Source of the DNA: Phoronis australis
Taxonomy: Eukaryota > Phoronida > Phoronidae
Assembly: GCA_002633005.1 (NCBI GenBank)
Contig: NMRA01000498.1
Location: 243,668 to 307,667, forward strand
Length of the DNA: 64,000 bases
Direction: 5' to 3'
Shown: positions 40,001 through 47,376 of the stretch, piece by piece
Position numbering within the stretch: position 1 is the stretch's first letter
Layout: each line of letters begins with the position of its first letter
Made by a program: the position numbers and the translations under genes
Notes under the pieces: generated by a model
Database searches by the model: none
What the model was told of the DNA's origin: nothing
What the model saw: only the letters and a program-made list of their open reading frames with translations

Positions 40001-40970
40001 TATGTCTCGTAGATTTCAAGCCCAGTTAAAAAAACTGGCTCAATGTGCAGTTCTGAAAATAAAAGGTTCGGTGCTAAAAAGTATCTTGAAAGTAATAAAG
40101 ACATATCAAGTGAACCTGCTACGCCGCTACGCCCTCTATGTGAGGTGTGGAAACTGTTGGTTCCCTTAAAGCCTACTTTGAATTGTAACACTTATAAATT
40201 TGGCATGACAGGAGTACTATATTAACAGATTTTACCCACCGCATTCACCCATGATTCCAGACAGTCCATCCTTTGTGTTTCTAAGTCCAGCAAAACAACT
40301 ACATGCAATCTACTTTCCTTGATAGTAAGACGACTGAAATGAATTTACTTAACAATAGTAAGAATCTCAACAGTGACAATGTACTGCAAATTACAACCCA
40401 GTAATGCTTGACTAACCGTAGCCAAGTTTTCTTCTGAGGCCAAAAGAGATGCCTTGAATTACACAATTTTGGTCTGGACCATGGTACGCCTAACTCAGTT
40501 ACACAAAGTAAACATCTGGGGTGTCAAGTTTCTCCACAAAGGAGTTTAGAAGCAGAATGCATTGTGCTAATTCTGTGACTTTCACTCTTCAAGTTAATGC
40601 AACTCTTCTCATAGTTGGACATTTTTTTCATTCAAAGTTGGTGAAATGTATTTCTTTTAGACAAATGCAAAAACAACTTAGTCGCGCCTGTGAAAGCACA
40701 AATTTAAAAGTGGACACTCACAACCAAATTGAATGTCTGAGATGCATATTAACTGTCTCCCACTAAGGGACTGGGCTCAAAATCTGAATGGCTGATGTCA
40801 GCCAAGGCCGATAATTCCCCATCGCAGTGAGCAAAACTCAGGTCACTAGACTTGGGGGAAAACTTGACACTGTCAGAATGTGGCCCTGAATAATAAGTAA
40901 GGTTCAGTTGGCAAGTCCTTAAAGCCGACAGAGTCTGATTGAAACACCAGTGTAAACATGGTTAGCAAGA

Positions 40971-41011
<41 letters not shown>

Positions 41012-43538
41012 GTAACGGGTTCATACATTCACTAAAATGTAATGAACGGTTAATTGGCTTACTTTTGTCTAAGTCATGGAGAGAATCCTTAATTAGTGTT
41101 CTAATCAGACTCCCATTGAATAAATACAATTACTATACACTTTTAGCCTTTACTCGTTTGTTCTGTGTTCTCGGCGTGACACAATTTGGTGAAAAAAGGC
41201 TGAGAAAATCATTTGACCTGCCTGCGTTTGAATGACACAATATGATGTGATTAGGCTGTGAAAATAATTCGACCTGGTAATTAAGAGTGTTGCGATAAGT
41301 AAATTTTGTGTATGCAAAATCAACATTTTAGAGTAGAACTTTGAAGTTTCAGACTTATTGAGGACGTAACAGACAGACAATTTATGTAGGAGAGTGCCAT
41401 GTATCGGAAACTAAACAAACTATGCTTAACCTATCCCTAAAGAATGAGGCAGGGTCACAGCAGAAATATCGGGGATGAACCATATGGTTAGATTCATTTC
41501 TTGTGTATAAATATCAGATTCATTCTTGATTTTGACTGTGTGTTGTACTAACTGACCGATGAAGTCATCAGAAATGAAAGACGATGGTGTGCGTTTAAAA
41601 TCTTCTCTACCAGATGGAGCTTCCTTCCACCAAGGACCGTAGGTTCTCTGCAAGATAACACCAGACGCAATTATTAGAGGTCAATAGTCGTGCCTTCAGA
41701 AAAAAACAGCGGGTAGTAAGTGACACAAATTAAGGTTTCTAAAGACAGTATAATGCATTTCTCAGATGAAAAAGCTGTTATTTACTATTCAATTAATAGT
41801 ACTTAATTGAGAAGGTTGGCCTCATTTTCTTTTTATCACTGTTTACTGACGTTTATGTGTTGCCTAGTTTGCATGTTCACATTGGAAATGGTGACTTATA
41901 AGCCCAAGTTGTGGCTGGGTAGCAATTGGTACAAGTTAGAAAATAACTCGCAAGTATTTCTTCACTGTTTATTGATTACAGCAAACTACGAATGATCGTA
42001 ACCTGAAAGAACAGAGACAGGGGGTAAATACTAGGTCACTGACAAGTGACGTGTGATTACAATAGGTTAACAATGCTAGAGATGTGCTAAGGCTACAATA
42101 AATGAGGGAATCTTACCGCTAATTAAACAATGGACTTAGAAACAAAAGGAACATGGCGGCTAGGGCGAATAGCAAGCGCCATCTATATGTCATAATTCTC
42201 TACAAGTCACTGAAATAGATAATGATTGATTGATATAACACACTCGCTTCATTTCGCAGTGGCGGATTTAGGATACCATAAGGGGGGGCCCAACATGTTG
42301 TCTCACGGAATTGGGGAAAGTGTGGTTGTATGTGTACAGGAGTCTCTAAAGTTGCAGGGGCCAGGAGTATGAACACCTTCAGTTCGAAAATCTATAGACT
42401 AAAAAATCTGCCTATGTTTTGCATAACTATAATTATTAAGAAAACTGTACCTCACACAGAATAAATGATTGGTCATACATGGTCAAAAATAACGAGGTTA
42501 AAGTATTTAATTCAACTTAATTGTAAGCCTAAAAGAACAAAAAACAATTAAAAATGACAAATCAAGTAAATTAATTTTGTTAGTTATTAATGTCTGAACT
42601 TGTTGAGCTTCCTGGTTTTCAGTATATTTTCATTAAAAAATTAGCTGCAGATTTCGTAGTTAAGTATCGGCTGTAAAATACATGTGACGGCTAATCAGCC
42701 TACAGTCCGCAGATCTATGTTTTCAGTAAGGCGTGTTTAGAATTTGTCGGAATTCGAGGCGGGTAGTACCAAGCAGGGGTAAGTCGCGTAAGATTTGATT
42801 TTTGTAGCTGATTTCGTGTTCCTGGTGCCTTTTTTAATTTTAATTTTTGAATTTGATTTTGTCCCCTTTGTTAAACCCCCTGTAGATCTGCCTCTGGCCT
42901 ACTGTAGTAAGTATGGCAAAACTTAGGCAATGACCATCGCCTCTGCTGGCCCGATGGTCATTGCCTAGGCAAAACTAAGCCTTGGTGCAAAGCTAGGTGT
43001 AAATATTTTGATGTTCTTTTGTTTTGTTCTTGTAACAGCTAATTGCAAGGCTGGTAGAAAGCTGACAGGGTGTACGGAATCAAGATCGACGATAAATATG
43101 GACCAAGAAATTAGATCGGATTCACTTGGTTTGCTTCACGACCCATCTTCCTGGTGAGTAGCCAGTACACAATTCTTTAAAAAAGGCTTGGTTTACCGAC
43201 GTAACCTGATCACTATAAAAGTGTGGCGAAAGTCCAAGTTTCAACGGCTGCCTGCCACTCGGGTATAGGAGGATATTTGAACTTGGTCTACGAGCGTGCA
43301 CTAGCACCAGTACTGTACGTAGTCGTAGGAAGCAGGCCAAAAAGCACAACAGCTGGGAGTACACAAAACACTCGTCACTCACGAGGACACAGGCCTGGGT
43401 GAAATCTCCGTAGTTGGGGTAAACAGAGGGTTCTCCGGCTATATTCGGCACTGTATATGAGGCACTTTGTTCGCTGCCGTACTGTGAGCTGAAGTCTGCC
43501 ACTGAGAGAGAGAACTTTTTCTTCACCGTCGAAGCCAT
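24954..43538 (-). CDS. FBXL4: FBXL4: F-box and leucine-rich-repeat protein 4, complete, 15 coding exons
   Basis: In transcript order the exons are 43538-43383, 41647-41557, 40052-39956, 38501-38400, 37370-37169, 35265-35195, 34058-33989, 33080-32971, 32430-32321, 31322-31193, 30257-30165, 29089-28982, 28064-27972, 27041-26937 and 25095-24954. All junctions are in phase and give 559 residues; the human protein has 621. FBXL4 is the substrate receptor of an SCF (SKP1-CUL1-F-box) ubiquitin ligase; in mammals it sits at the mitochondrial outer membrane and restrains BNIP3/NIX mitophagy. Residues about 12-150 form the discoidin-like domain ([34 protein letters not shown]). The F-box is about 211-246 ([26 protein letters not shown]). 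LRRs run from about 260 to the end, with LNLSW, LNLGSC, LFLTAN, IDILG and DLSFC motifs. The C-terminus reads DIKKSF as in the family. An in-frame TGA lies 9 bp before the ATG, so the start is well fixed. The hydrophobic N-terminal segment of the mammalian protein is absent. Confidence 0.93.
25072..25492. repeat. Direct duplication, copy 1 (probable assembly artefact)
   Basis: A 421-bp block covering the start of the last FBXL4 exon and its upstream intron. It is repeated almost base for base at 25494-25924. The single n at 25493 lies exactly at the join. Confidence 0.85.
25494..25924. repeat. Direct duplication, copy 2 (probable assembly artefact)
   Basis: Matches 25072-25492 except for a few substitutions (e.g. 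CTGCATGAC/CTGTATGAC) and a 10-bp insertion (GCAGCTATCA). This is the level expected between two alleles, not between old paralogous repeats. The exon piece in it is not a second gene. Confidence 0.85.
25940..26135. repeat. Degenerate tandem repeat of CGGACTCACAAACACG-type units
   Basis: About ten loosely spaced units of 17-22 bp built on ACGGACTCAYAAACACGRG lie in the last FBXL4 intron. Their right edge overlaps the left arm of the hairpin at 26096-26203. Confidence 0.6.
26096..26203. repeat. Inverted repeat, 32-bp arms
   Basis: The arm at 26096-26127 (ACACGGTTAACGGACCGCC...) is the reverse complement of 26172-26203 with two differences, both tolerable as G-U pairs in one RNA strand. The spacer is 44 bp. 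It would fold into a strong hairpin in the FBXL4 intron or its antisense. Confidence 0.75.
26753..26828 (-). mobile_element. tRNA-derived SINE head / tRNA-like sequence
   Basis: On the minus strand the two ends, GCAGTGTGG and CCACACTGC, pair perfectly. Inside there is a box A-like TGGCCTAGCGTGATAGG, a D-stem CCTA/TAGG, an anticodon-like stem GACTT/AAGTC and a box B-like GGGTTCTAGTC. The T-arm does not pair cleanly and box B departs from the GGTTCGANTCC consensus, so a SINE head or tRNA pseudogene is more likely than a working tRNA. Confidence 0.5.
26937..27041 (-). CDS. FBXL4: FBXL4 coding exon 14 (LRR)
   Basis: Acceptor TTGTAG, donor GTAACA. Encodes [17 protein letters not shown], which matches LQQLDILGTRMVSPASL of the human protein. 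Without splicing at the donor the frame would stop two codons later. Confidence 0.9.
27225..27310. repeat. Two tandem copies of a 40-bp unit
   Basis: Units at 27225-27264 and 27265-27304 (ATGATTTGKGCAGCRTACTT...) differ at four positions; a third copy starts and breaks off. Confidence 0.8.
27972..28064 (-). CDS. FBXL4: FBXL4 coding exon 13 (LRR)
   Basis: Acceptor TTTTCAG, donor GTAAGT. Encodes [16 protein letters not shown], matching the family's LPNLQKLFLTANR. It continues exon 12 in phase across the gap. One small extra exon hidden in the gap cannot be excluded, since the human protein has a few more residues here. Confidence 0.87.
28192..28841. other. Assembly gap of 650 n
   Basis: Lies inside the FBXL4 intron between exons 12 and 13. 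The sequence right after the gap is a C/T-rich low-complexity run (CCCTCTCCTTCCCCCTCTACC), a likely reason for the break. Confidence 0.99.
28982..29089 (-). CDS. FBXL4: FBXL4 coding exon 12 (LRR)
   Basis: Acceptor CTTACAG, donor GTGAGT. Encodes [20 protein letters not shown] then [11 protein letters not shown]. It lies just beyond the assembly gap; the intron after it contains the gap. Confidence 0.9.
29158..29306. mobile_element. MITE, family with ends GCGTTCAGTARCGCTAGGA (copy 1)
   Basis: Left end GCGTTCAGTAGACGCTAGGAC and right end GGTCCTAGCGTTACGGG are inverted repeats. The interior (CACGTGTTCTCATTTAAAAT, CACGTAATCTCGCGAAGTCTTG) is the reverse complement of 54380-54530. It lies in FBXL4 intron 11. 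Confidence 0.65.
30165..30257 (-). CDS. FBXL4: FBXL4 coding exon 11 (LRR)
   Basis: Acceptor TTGTAG, donor GTAAGT. Encodes [19 protein letters not shown], which matches the family's LQHLSLGSC repeat and the acidic loop after it. Confidence 0.92.
31193..31322 (-). CDS. FBXL4: FBXL4 coding exon 10 (LRR)
   Basis: Acceptor TTTTCAG, donor GTAAGT. Encodes [11 protein letters not shown] then [12 protein letters not shown], two LRR motifs. Confidence 0.92.
32321..32430 (-). CDS. FBXL4: FBXL4 coding exon 9 (LRR)
   Basis: Acceptor TTCCAG, donor GTATTT. Encodes [20 protein letters not shown] and the next repeat start GCPSLE. The split codon joins to GAA (Glu) in the next exon. Confidence 0.9.
32971..33080 (-). 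CDS. FBXL4: FBXL4 coding exon 8 (LRR)
   Basis: Acceptor TTCCAG, donor GTGAGT. Encodes [10 protein letters not shown] then [13 protein letters not shown], a leucine-rich repeat that matches the family's LVQWLNLSW. Confidence 0.92.
33265..33505. mobile_element. MITE of the 225-bp family, nearly full length
   Basis: Reads as the reverse complement of the copy at 44779-45004: CTCGAATTCCT, then CCTTTTGGTAA, then GTGAATTGCGCTTTTGTGC, then GACTTTTGCCTCATTTTCTCG, with right end CTGGGTGCACGCATG. The two n at 33482-33483 lie in its G-run. It lies in FBXL4 intron 7. Confidence 0.65.
33989..34058 (-). CDS. FBXL4: FBXL4 coding exon 7
   Basis: Acceptor GTTGCAG, donor GTAATC. A 70-bp exon encoding [19 protein letters not shown], the end of the F-box and the conserved link to the first LRR. 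Confidence 0.92.
35195..35265 (-). CDS. FBXL4: FBXL4 coding exon 6 (F-box)
   Basis: Acceptor TATTACAG, donor GTAAGT. This 71-bp exon is too short for an ORF scan and was found by phase and family order. It encodes [20 protein letters not shown], the helical F-box core that should bind SKP1. Confidence 0.9.
35459..36080. repeat. Decayed repeat with iterated AAATTTCATGAAAATCC motif
   Basis: The motif AAATTTCATGARRATCC followed by AAGG or similar and a TTTGGAGACAGAG-like stretch occurs near 35636, 35899 and 36027, with a weaker form near 35466. The spacing is irregular. It may be several overlapping remnants of one transposon tail. Confidence 0.4.
36236..36370. repeat. Minisatellite, about 17-bp GC-rich unit
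   Basis: Seven to eight units of the type TTGGGGCCCCGCGCTTG, more diverged towards the right end. It lies in FBXL4 intron 5. Confidence 0.8.
37169..37370 (-). CDS. FBXL4: FBXL4 coding exon 5
   Basis: Acceptor TTTCCAG, donor GTAAGT. Starts [20 protein letters not shown], closing the discoidin-like domain, then a divergent linker of about 45 residues, ending DYFQFLP at the start of the F-box. Confidence 0.93.
38400..38501 (-). CDS. FBXL4: FBXL4 coding exon 4
   Basis: Acceptor TTTGCAG, donor GTAGGC. Encodes WFTLWE and a Phe-Pro ending (CPFPTK), which correspond to the family's RWEILW and NFPTN. In phase on both sides. Confidence 0.88.
39161..39560. repeat. Minisatellite, 41-bp unit, nearly ten copies
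   Basis: The unit reads ACAGTCTCTGTGCTGGCCCA then ATGAACGACTCGCTACTAAAC, with few differences in the right-hand copies and more in the left-hand ones. It lies in FBXL4 intron 3. Since 41 is not a multiple of three, the open frame across it has no coding value. Confidence 0.9.
39956..40052 (-). CDS. FBXL4: FBXL4 coding exon 3
   Basis: Acceptor ATTTTCAG, donor GTATGT. Encodes [17 protein letters not shown], one of the most conserved stretches of the FBXL4 N-terminal domain. Confidence 0.92.
40971..41011. repeat. (AAT)n microsatellite
   Basis: About 13 perfect AAT/ATA triplets in FBXL4 intron 2. Confidence 0.95.
41557..41647 (-). CDS. FBXL4: FBXL4 coding exon 2
   Basis: Acceptor TTGCAG; starts RTYGPWW in phase 0. 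FKRTPSSF follows. The donor is the uncommon GTCAGT; it is preferred because the split codon then gives DDFIELHIEP, which matches the family across the junction. Confidence 0.9.
42257..42899. mobile_element. Probable element of the CAGTGGCGGAT family
   Basis: Left end CAGTGGCGGATTTAGG followed by a G-run, right end CCCCCTGTAGATCTGCCTCTGG. The inner part near 42740-42860 resembles 20510-20620. It may be one 643-bp element or two separate end fragments; it lies in FBXL4 intron 1. Confidence 0.45.
43383..43538 (-). CDS. FBXL4: FBXL4 coding exon 1
   Basis: Residues 1-52; donor GTGAGT at 43382-43377. Starts [10 protein letters not shown] and runs into [17 protein letters not shown], the start of the discoidin-like domain. 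The reading frame continues open past the donor, but only the part up to GDFTQACVL matches the family. Confidence 0.92.
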
Positions 43539-44049
43539 TACGTATCACCACGCCATCTATCGCCTAACCGCTCTCCTAACTCTCAAGTGTACACTGACGT
43601 AGCCCTGTTGCCCCTCGATAGGCCGGTTAGGGGCCCCTGTATGCCTACGGTATCCAGGGCCGAATGTGGCCTATCTCAAGCCCCGTTGTTTTCATGCAAT
43701 ACATGAGAGCTGAAACTTTGTGCTATATGGTTGCATTTTTCCCCAAAACACCTAAATTCGTCAAGATACCGGCACCACCGTGACACCACCGACCCCCGGC
43801 GCCCGCTCGCCGTGCCACGTATCCTCTTGGGGGTGTTATGCAAAACCTCAAGTAACAGAGGTAGCCTACACTAAGCTGCTTTTCCTTACAGTTGAGAATT
43901 TGATCTCTGGGCTGGGACCAAATTCTATGTACACAGCGCCACCTATACTGAAAAGTTCGCAGTACTGTCAAAGTATCTTTGGTACTGTGAAAGAGGGTTC
44001 CGGCGGACCGGAAACCAACGGACAGTTTTCTATTTCTTCAGAACAAGTT

Positions 44050-44240
44050 CAGTGACGGATTTAAGGGGGAGGGGGGGGGGGCACCCTGCCCGCCCCTCCT
44101 AAAATTCCCAAATTCAATTTGGCACTTCGGGTTGCGAATGTCTGACGGGTAAAATCCTGGCTAATCACTAGCCAGGATTTTACCGTCACTAGGCTTCCGA
44201 ACCCTGTCCCCCAACTAAAAATCCTGTACACGCCCCTGAA
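44050..44240. mobile_element. MITE of the CAGTGGCGGAT family, with internal hairpin
   Basis: Left end CAGTGACGGATTTAAGGGG, right end near GTACACGCCCCTGAAG. The interior (CCAAATTCAATTTGGCACTTC, GCGAATGTCTGACGGG) is the reverse complement of the interior of 45598-45753. At 44151-44183 TAAAATCCTGGCT and its exact reverse complement form a 13-bp stem with a 7-base loop. Confidence 0.6.
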
Positions 44241-44778
44241 GTTCATAAAATTTCAGGTCAATGCGGCGTGACCTGGTTGGACATAACCAAATAATGAATT
44301 GTCATTTCTTGGCTAAGCCCCGAAATAACACCTATTTTGATTAAGAAACAACATGAGACCGATTACGTAATGGCAAATGGCCTACGTCCGGTCGGTCAAA
44401 ATAAAACGTGTTGAGTGAGGCCTACTTGCAGTATACAATTAATTGCAGAGTCATATTCAAATGAGAGATAAATTTACAAGGGAAACATGTAACACGTACT
44501 ATGATACATTGATGTACTATAAACAAAGGAATTCCCCCGAATTCAAACAAAGGATAAGAACGGGGTGGAAAATACGCATGTGGCGAAAGTTGATTATTAC
44601 CAGCACGACAAACATGTTTTTATAGAGGTCTTAAAATCCAAAAAATTATCATCATAACGAATTTCTCTAAGATTTCTCTATTCAGAGTTCAACACCACAT
44701 CCGCGGCATAGCTTGAAGCGTAACGCTCCATTCTAAAAATTAATTGACGATAGATTTGAAAAAAATAAATTTAAAATG

Positions 44779-45004
44779 CATGCGCGCACCCAGGGGGGCT
44801 CGGGGTGCTCGTGTGAGAAACAAAAAGTCCGAGAAAATGAGACAAAAGTCCACTAAACAAGCACAAACGCGCAATTCACAGTGGTGCGCTCGTTTTTTTT
44901 TGTTTTTTTTTTTAGTCCGCCGGCTAGCCGGGTATTTTGTTACCAAAAGGCCCATAACGTTAGGAATTCGAGCCCCCCATGTTGAACGCTGGGTGCGCGC
45001 ATGG
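44779..45004. mobile_element. MITE, 225-bp family, complete copy with terminal inverted repeats
   Basis: The ends CATGCGCGCACCCA and TGGGTGCGCGCATG are perfect inverted repeats of 14 bp. C/G-rich runs and CGAGCC/GGCTCG lie just inside. There is no coding capacity. Related copies or fragments lie at 9505, 20085 and 33265. Confidence 0.75.
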
Positions 45005-45597
45005 CATGGAATTTGAACTTTGAGACATGGTCACATTACGATTGCAAGCAGGATTTTTGAGATAACTGGGAAATTAATTATGTGACTATACATGCTTTTT
45101 GTCTCTCGTCGTATAAATATAGGCTACAATCGTGACGGGGGTGTGTTGCATAAGAAATGAACGGTGACTGCGCGTGACAAATTATGATTTGCGACCCATG
45201 TTTTTGCTGTAAGTCGTGACTGATCCGCTTGCAGCCTAGTTCAGTTACATTGAGGAAGACATTGGTAATACATAAATAATGCGGCACTCACGATGGAGAG
45301 CACCTTGTATACTGGGCCTCATACTAGGATATGAAGATGAAGATTTTTAAGAAGGACCAATTCTGCCGCCTCGGATTTCTCATAAGATTCAATACCAAAA
45401 TTCTGGTCCGAAGGCGTAGATAGTTTAATTTTCACGCGGAAGGTCCTTACCTTAAAAGCCTACTGGTACCCGAATTTGTAAGATAAAAGCAAGAATCAAC
45501 TAAAAACGTATGTCACGTTCTTAGTGAGTGGTCTAAGAATCTTTCCCCACAGTTGCCTTGTAAATCGTTAAAATCGTAGATCACGCTTGCCCCGTGT

Positions 45598-45753
45598 CAG
45601 GGGCGGATCCAGGACTTTAAGTGGGGGGGACAGGGCAAAATATTAGCCAGGATTTTGCCCGTCAGACATTCGCACCTGCGAACTGCCAAATGGAATCTGG
45701 GAGGATTTTGGGGGGCCATGGCCTCATTGGCCCCCCTCTAAGTCCGCCACTGG
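45598..45753. mobile_element. MITE of the CAGTGGCGGAT family, short form
   Basis: Left end CAGGGGCGGATCCAGGACTT and right end AAGTCCGCCACTGG are inverted repeats. G-runs and C-runs lie inside the ends. The interior is homologous in inverse orientation to 44050-44240. Confidence 0.65.
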
Positions 45754-45894
45754 TAGGCACGCAGACTTCGAAAGAAGTTATCAACATTTGAGGATTGTCG
45801 ATGGTTACAGAGCATTATTTTGTTTCAGGTAATTGGATGGGAAAGTCGTTTTTAATATCTGTTAATAGCCAAAACCGGGTTTGGTATCCTTTTA

Positions 45895-46065
45895 AAATTG
45901 TACACCTACCTGCCACCTGTATTTACGTACCAATCTACAAACTTACCCATTTGTCTACCTACCAACGTACGTACAAACTCAGTACATATCTTCCAACCTA
46001 CCTAACCACCTTGCTACGGTGCGATTCACAAACACCCACCGACCCACCCACCTACCCAGTGTACG
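45895..46065. repeat. Degenerate (TACC)n low-complexity tract
   Basis: Rich in CTACC, TACGTACC and CCACC words on the plus strand. The open frame across it (TYLPTYL-type) reflects the repeat, not a gene. Confidence 0.7.
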
Positions 46066-46290
46066 TGTCAACTTAGCTAACCTATTCGGGTTCAGTGGTT
46101 CGCATTAGGTTATGTCAAAACTTTGCCAGTAGATTCCCGCCTTTTCAAAAACCAAGTCATCCTTGGTATACCACACTTTTATCTCCCACCTGGTTACCAT
46201 GCATGTCAACTCGTTGTCGTTGGTTTCTGATTGTTTGTCCAGCCTTCCCTCTTCTAGAACATTGTTTACGAAGTTGTACTTATGTGCAAA

Positions 46291-46867
46291 TATCTTAAAT
46301 TCTGTTAGCTCTAACCCCTAAAAAGGATAAATTTTCTGAAAGGTGAATAATTTTCCTAACAAAATGTATTATTCTTATTTGTTTGTTTTTATTTTTTATG
46401 AGATATGCGTTATTTAGTAAGTTTTCTACTTTGAACTGAAATTTTAGAAATATTGTTTCTCAAATCATATTGGTTTGTTTCTCAGCATGTTGATAACAGC
46501 ATTTCCGAGGGAACCGTGTCTCAGATTTTTGAAATAGGTCCTAGATTTTCGGAACGAAGGCTTCAACGAACGTTTTTGCTCAACATACTGTAAGAAGTCG
46601 ATAATTAAAAAAAAACTAAGACATATTTCAAAAATCTGAGACACGGTTCCCTCGGAAATGCTGTTACCAACATGTTGAGAAACAAACCAATATGATTTGA
46701 GAAATAATATTTCTAAAATTTCTATTCAAAGTAAAAAAATACCCAAAAACGCATATCTCGTGATAAAATAAACATAAATAAATAAGAATAACATATTTTG
46801 TTACAAAATTTGTCCATCTTTCAGAAAATAGTACTTGTAGGGGTTAGAGCTAACAGAATTTAAGATA
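46291..46867. mobile_element. 577-bp foldback (palindromic) element flanked by TA
   Basis: The left arm (46291 to about 46536) and the right arm (about 46622 to 46867) are near-perfect inverted copies of about 245 bp around an 85-bp spacer. The outer ends read TA then TCTTAAATTCTGTTAGCTC, and the reverse complement then TA. This fits a palindromic MITE with a TA target duplication, as in Tc1/mariner-like elements. No protein is encoded. Confidence 0.85.
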
Positions 46868-46887
46868 ATACGATGAATGTTTTCAGT

Positions 46888-47071
46888 CATCCAGTTGGGT
46901 CATAGTATAAGAATCAATAAATCTATTACTGGACTTACGGTACGTGGAGATGGCTACGTTGTGTCCTCCTGTCGAGGACTTCATCAGGCCATTGAGTTGT
47001 CACGTGACTTGTCATGTGATCTGTCGTACAGTTTCCGCGGGATTCTCTTCAGCGCCCTATCCCATGTCCTA
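46888..47071 (+). other. Possible orphan exon or transposon tail
   Basis: An open frame of about 60 codons lies between an acceptor-like TGTTTTCAG (ending 46887) and a perfect donor-like GTAAGTG (from 47072). It starts 20 bp after the foldback element and is followed by a gap. The protein (TGLTVRGDGYVVSSCRGLHQ and onward) is not recognised, and no partner exon was found. Confidence 0.2.
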
Positions 47072-47094
47072 GGTAAGTGAAACCACAGCCCCCC

Positions 47095-47376
47095 NNNNNN
47101 NNNNNNNNNNNNNNNNNNNNNNNNNNNNNNNNNNNNNNNNNNNNNNNNNNNNNNNNNNNNNNNNNNNNNNNNNNNNNNNNNNNNNNNNNNNNNNNNNNNN
47201 NNNNNNNNNNNNNNNNNNNNNNNNNNNNNNNNNNNNNNNNNNNNNNNNNNNNNNNNNNNNNNNNNNNNNNNNNNNNNNNNNNNNNNNNNNNNNNNNNNNN
47301 NNNNNNNNNNNNNNNNNNNNNNNNNNNNNNNNNNNNNNNNNNNNNNNNNNNNNNNNNNNNNNNNNNNNNNNNNNNN
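47095..47376. other. Assembly gap of 282 n
   Basis: Preceded by a CCCCCC run. It falls in the intergenic region, so no confirmed gene is interrupted. Confidence 0.99.

Noticed and set aside
43780-44055. 91-codon open frame upstream of FBXL4
   Set aside because: Runs into MITE sequence at its 3' end and matches no family; no splice context.
45795-46076. 93-codon Thr/Tyr/Pro-rich open frame
   Set aside because: Translation of a degenerate (TACC)n tract.
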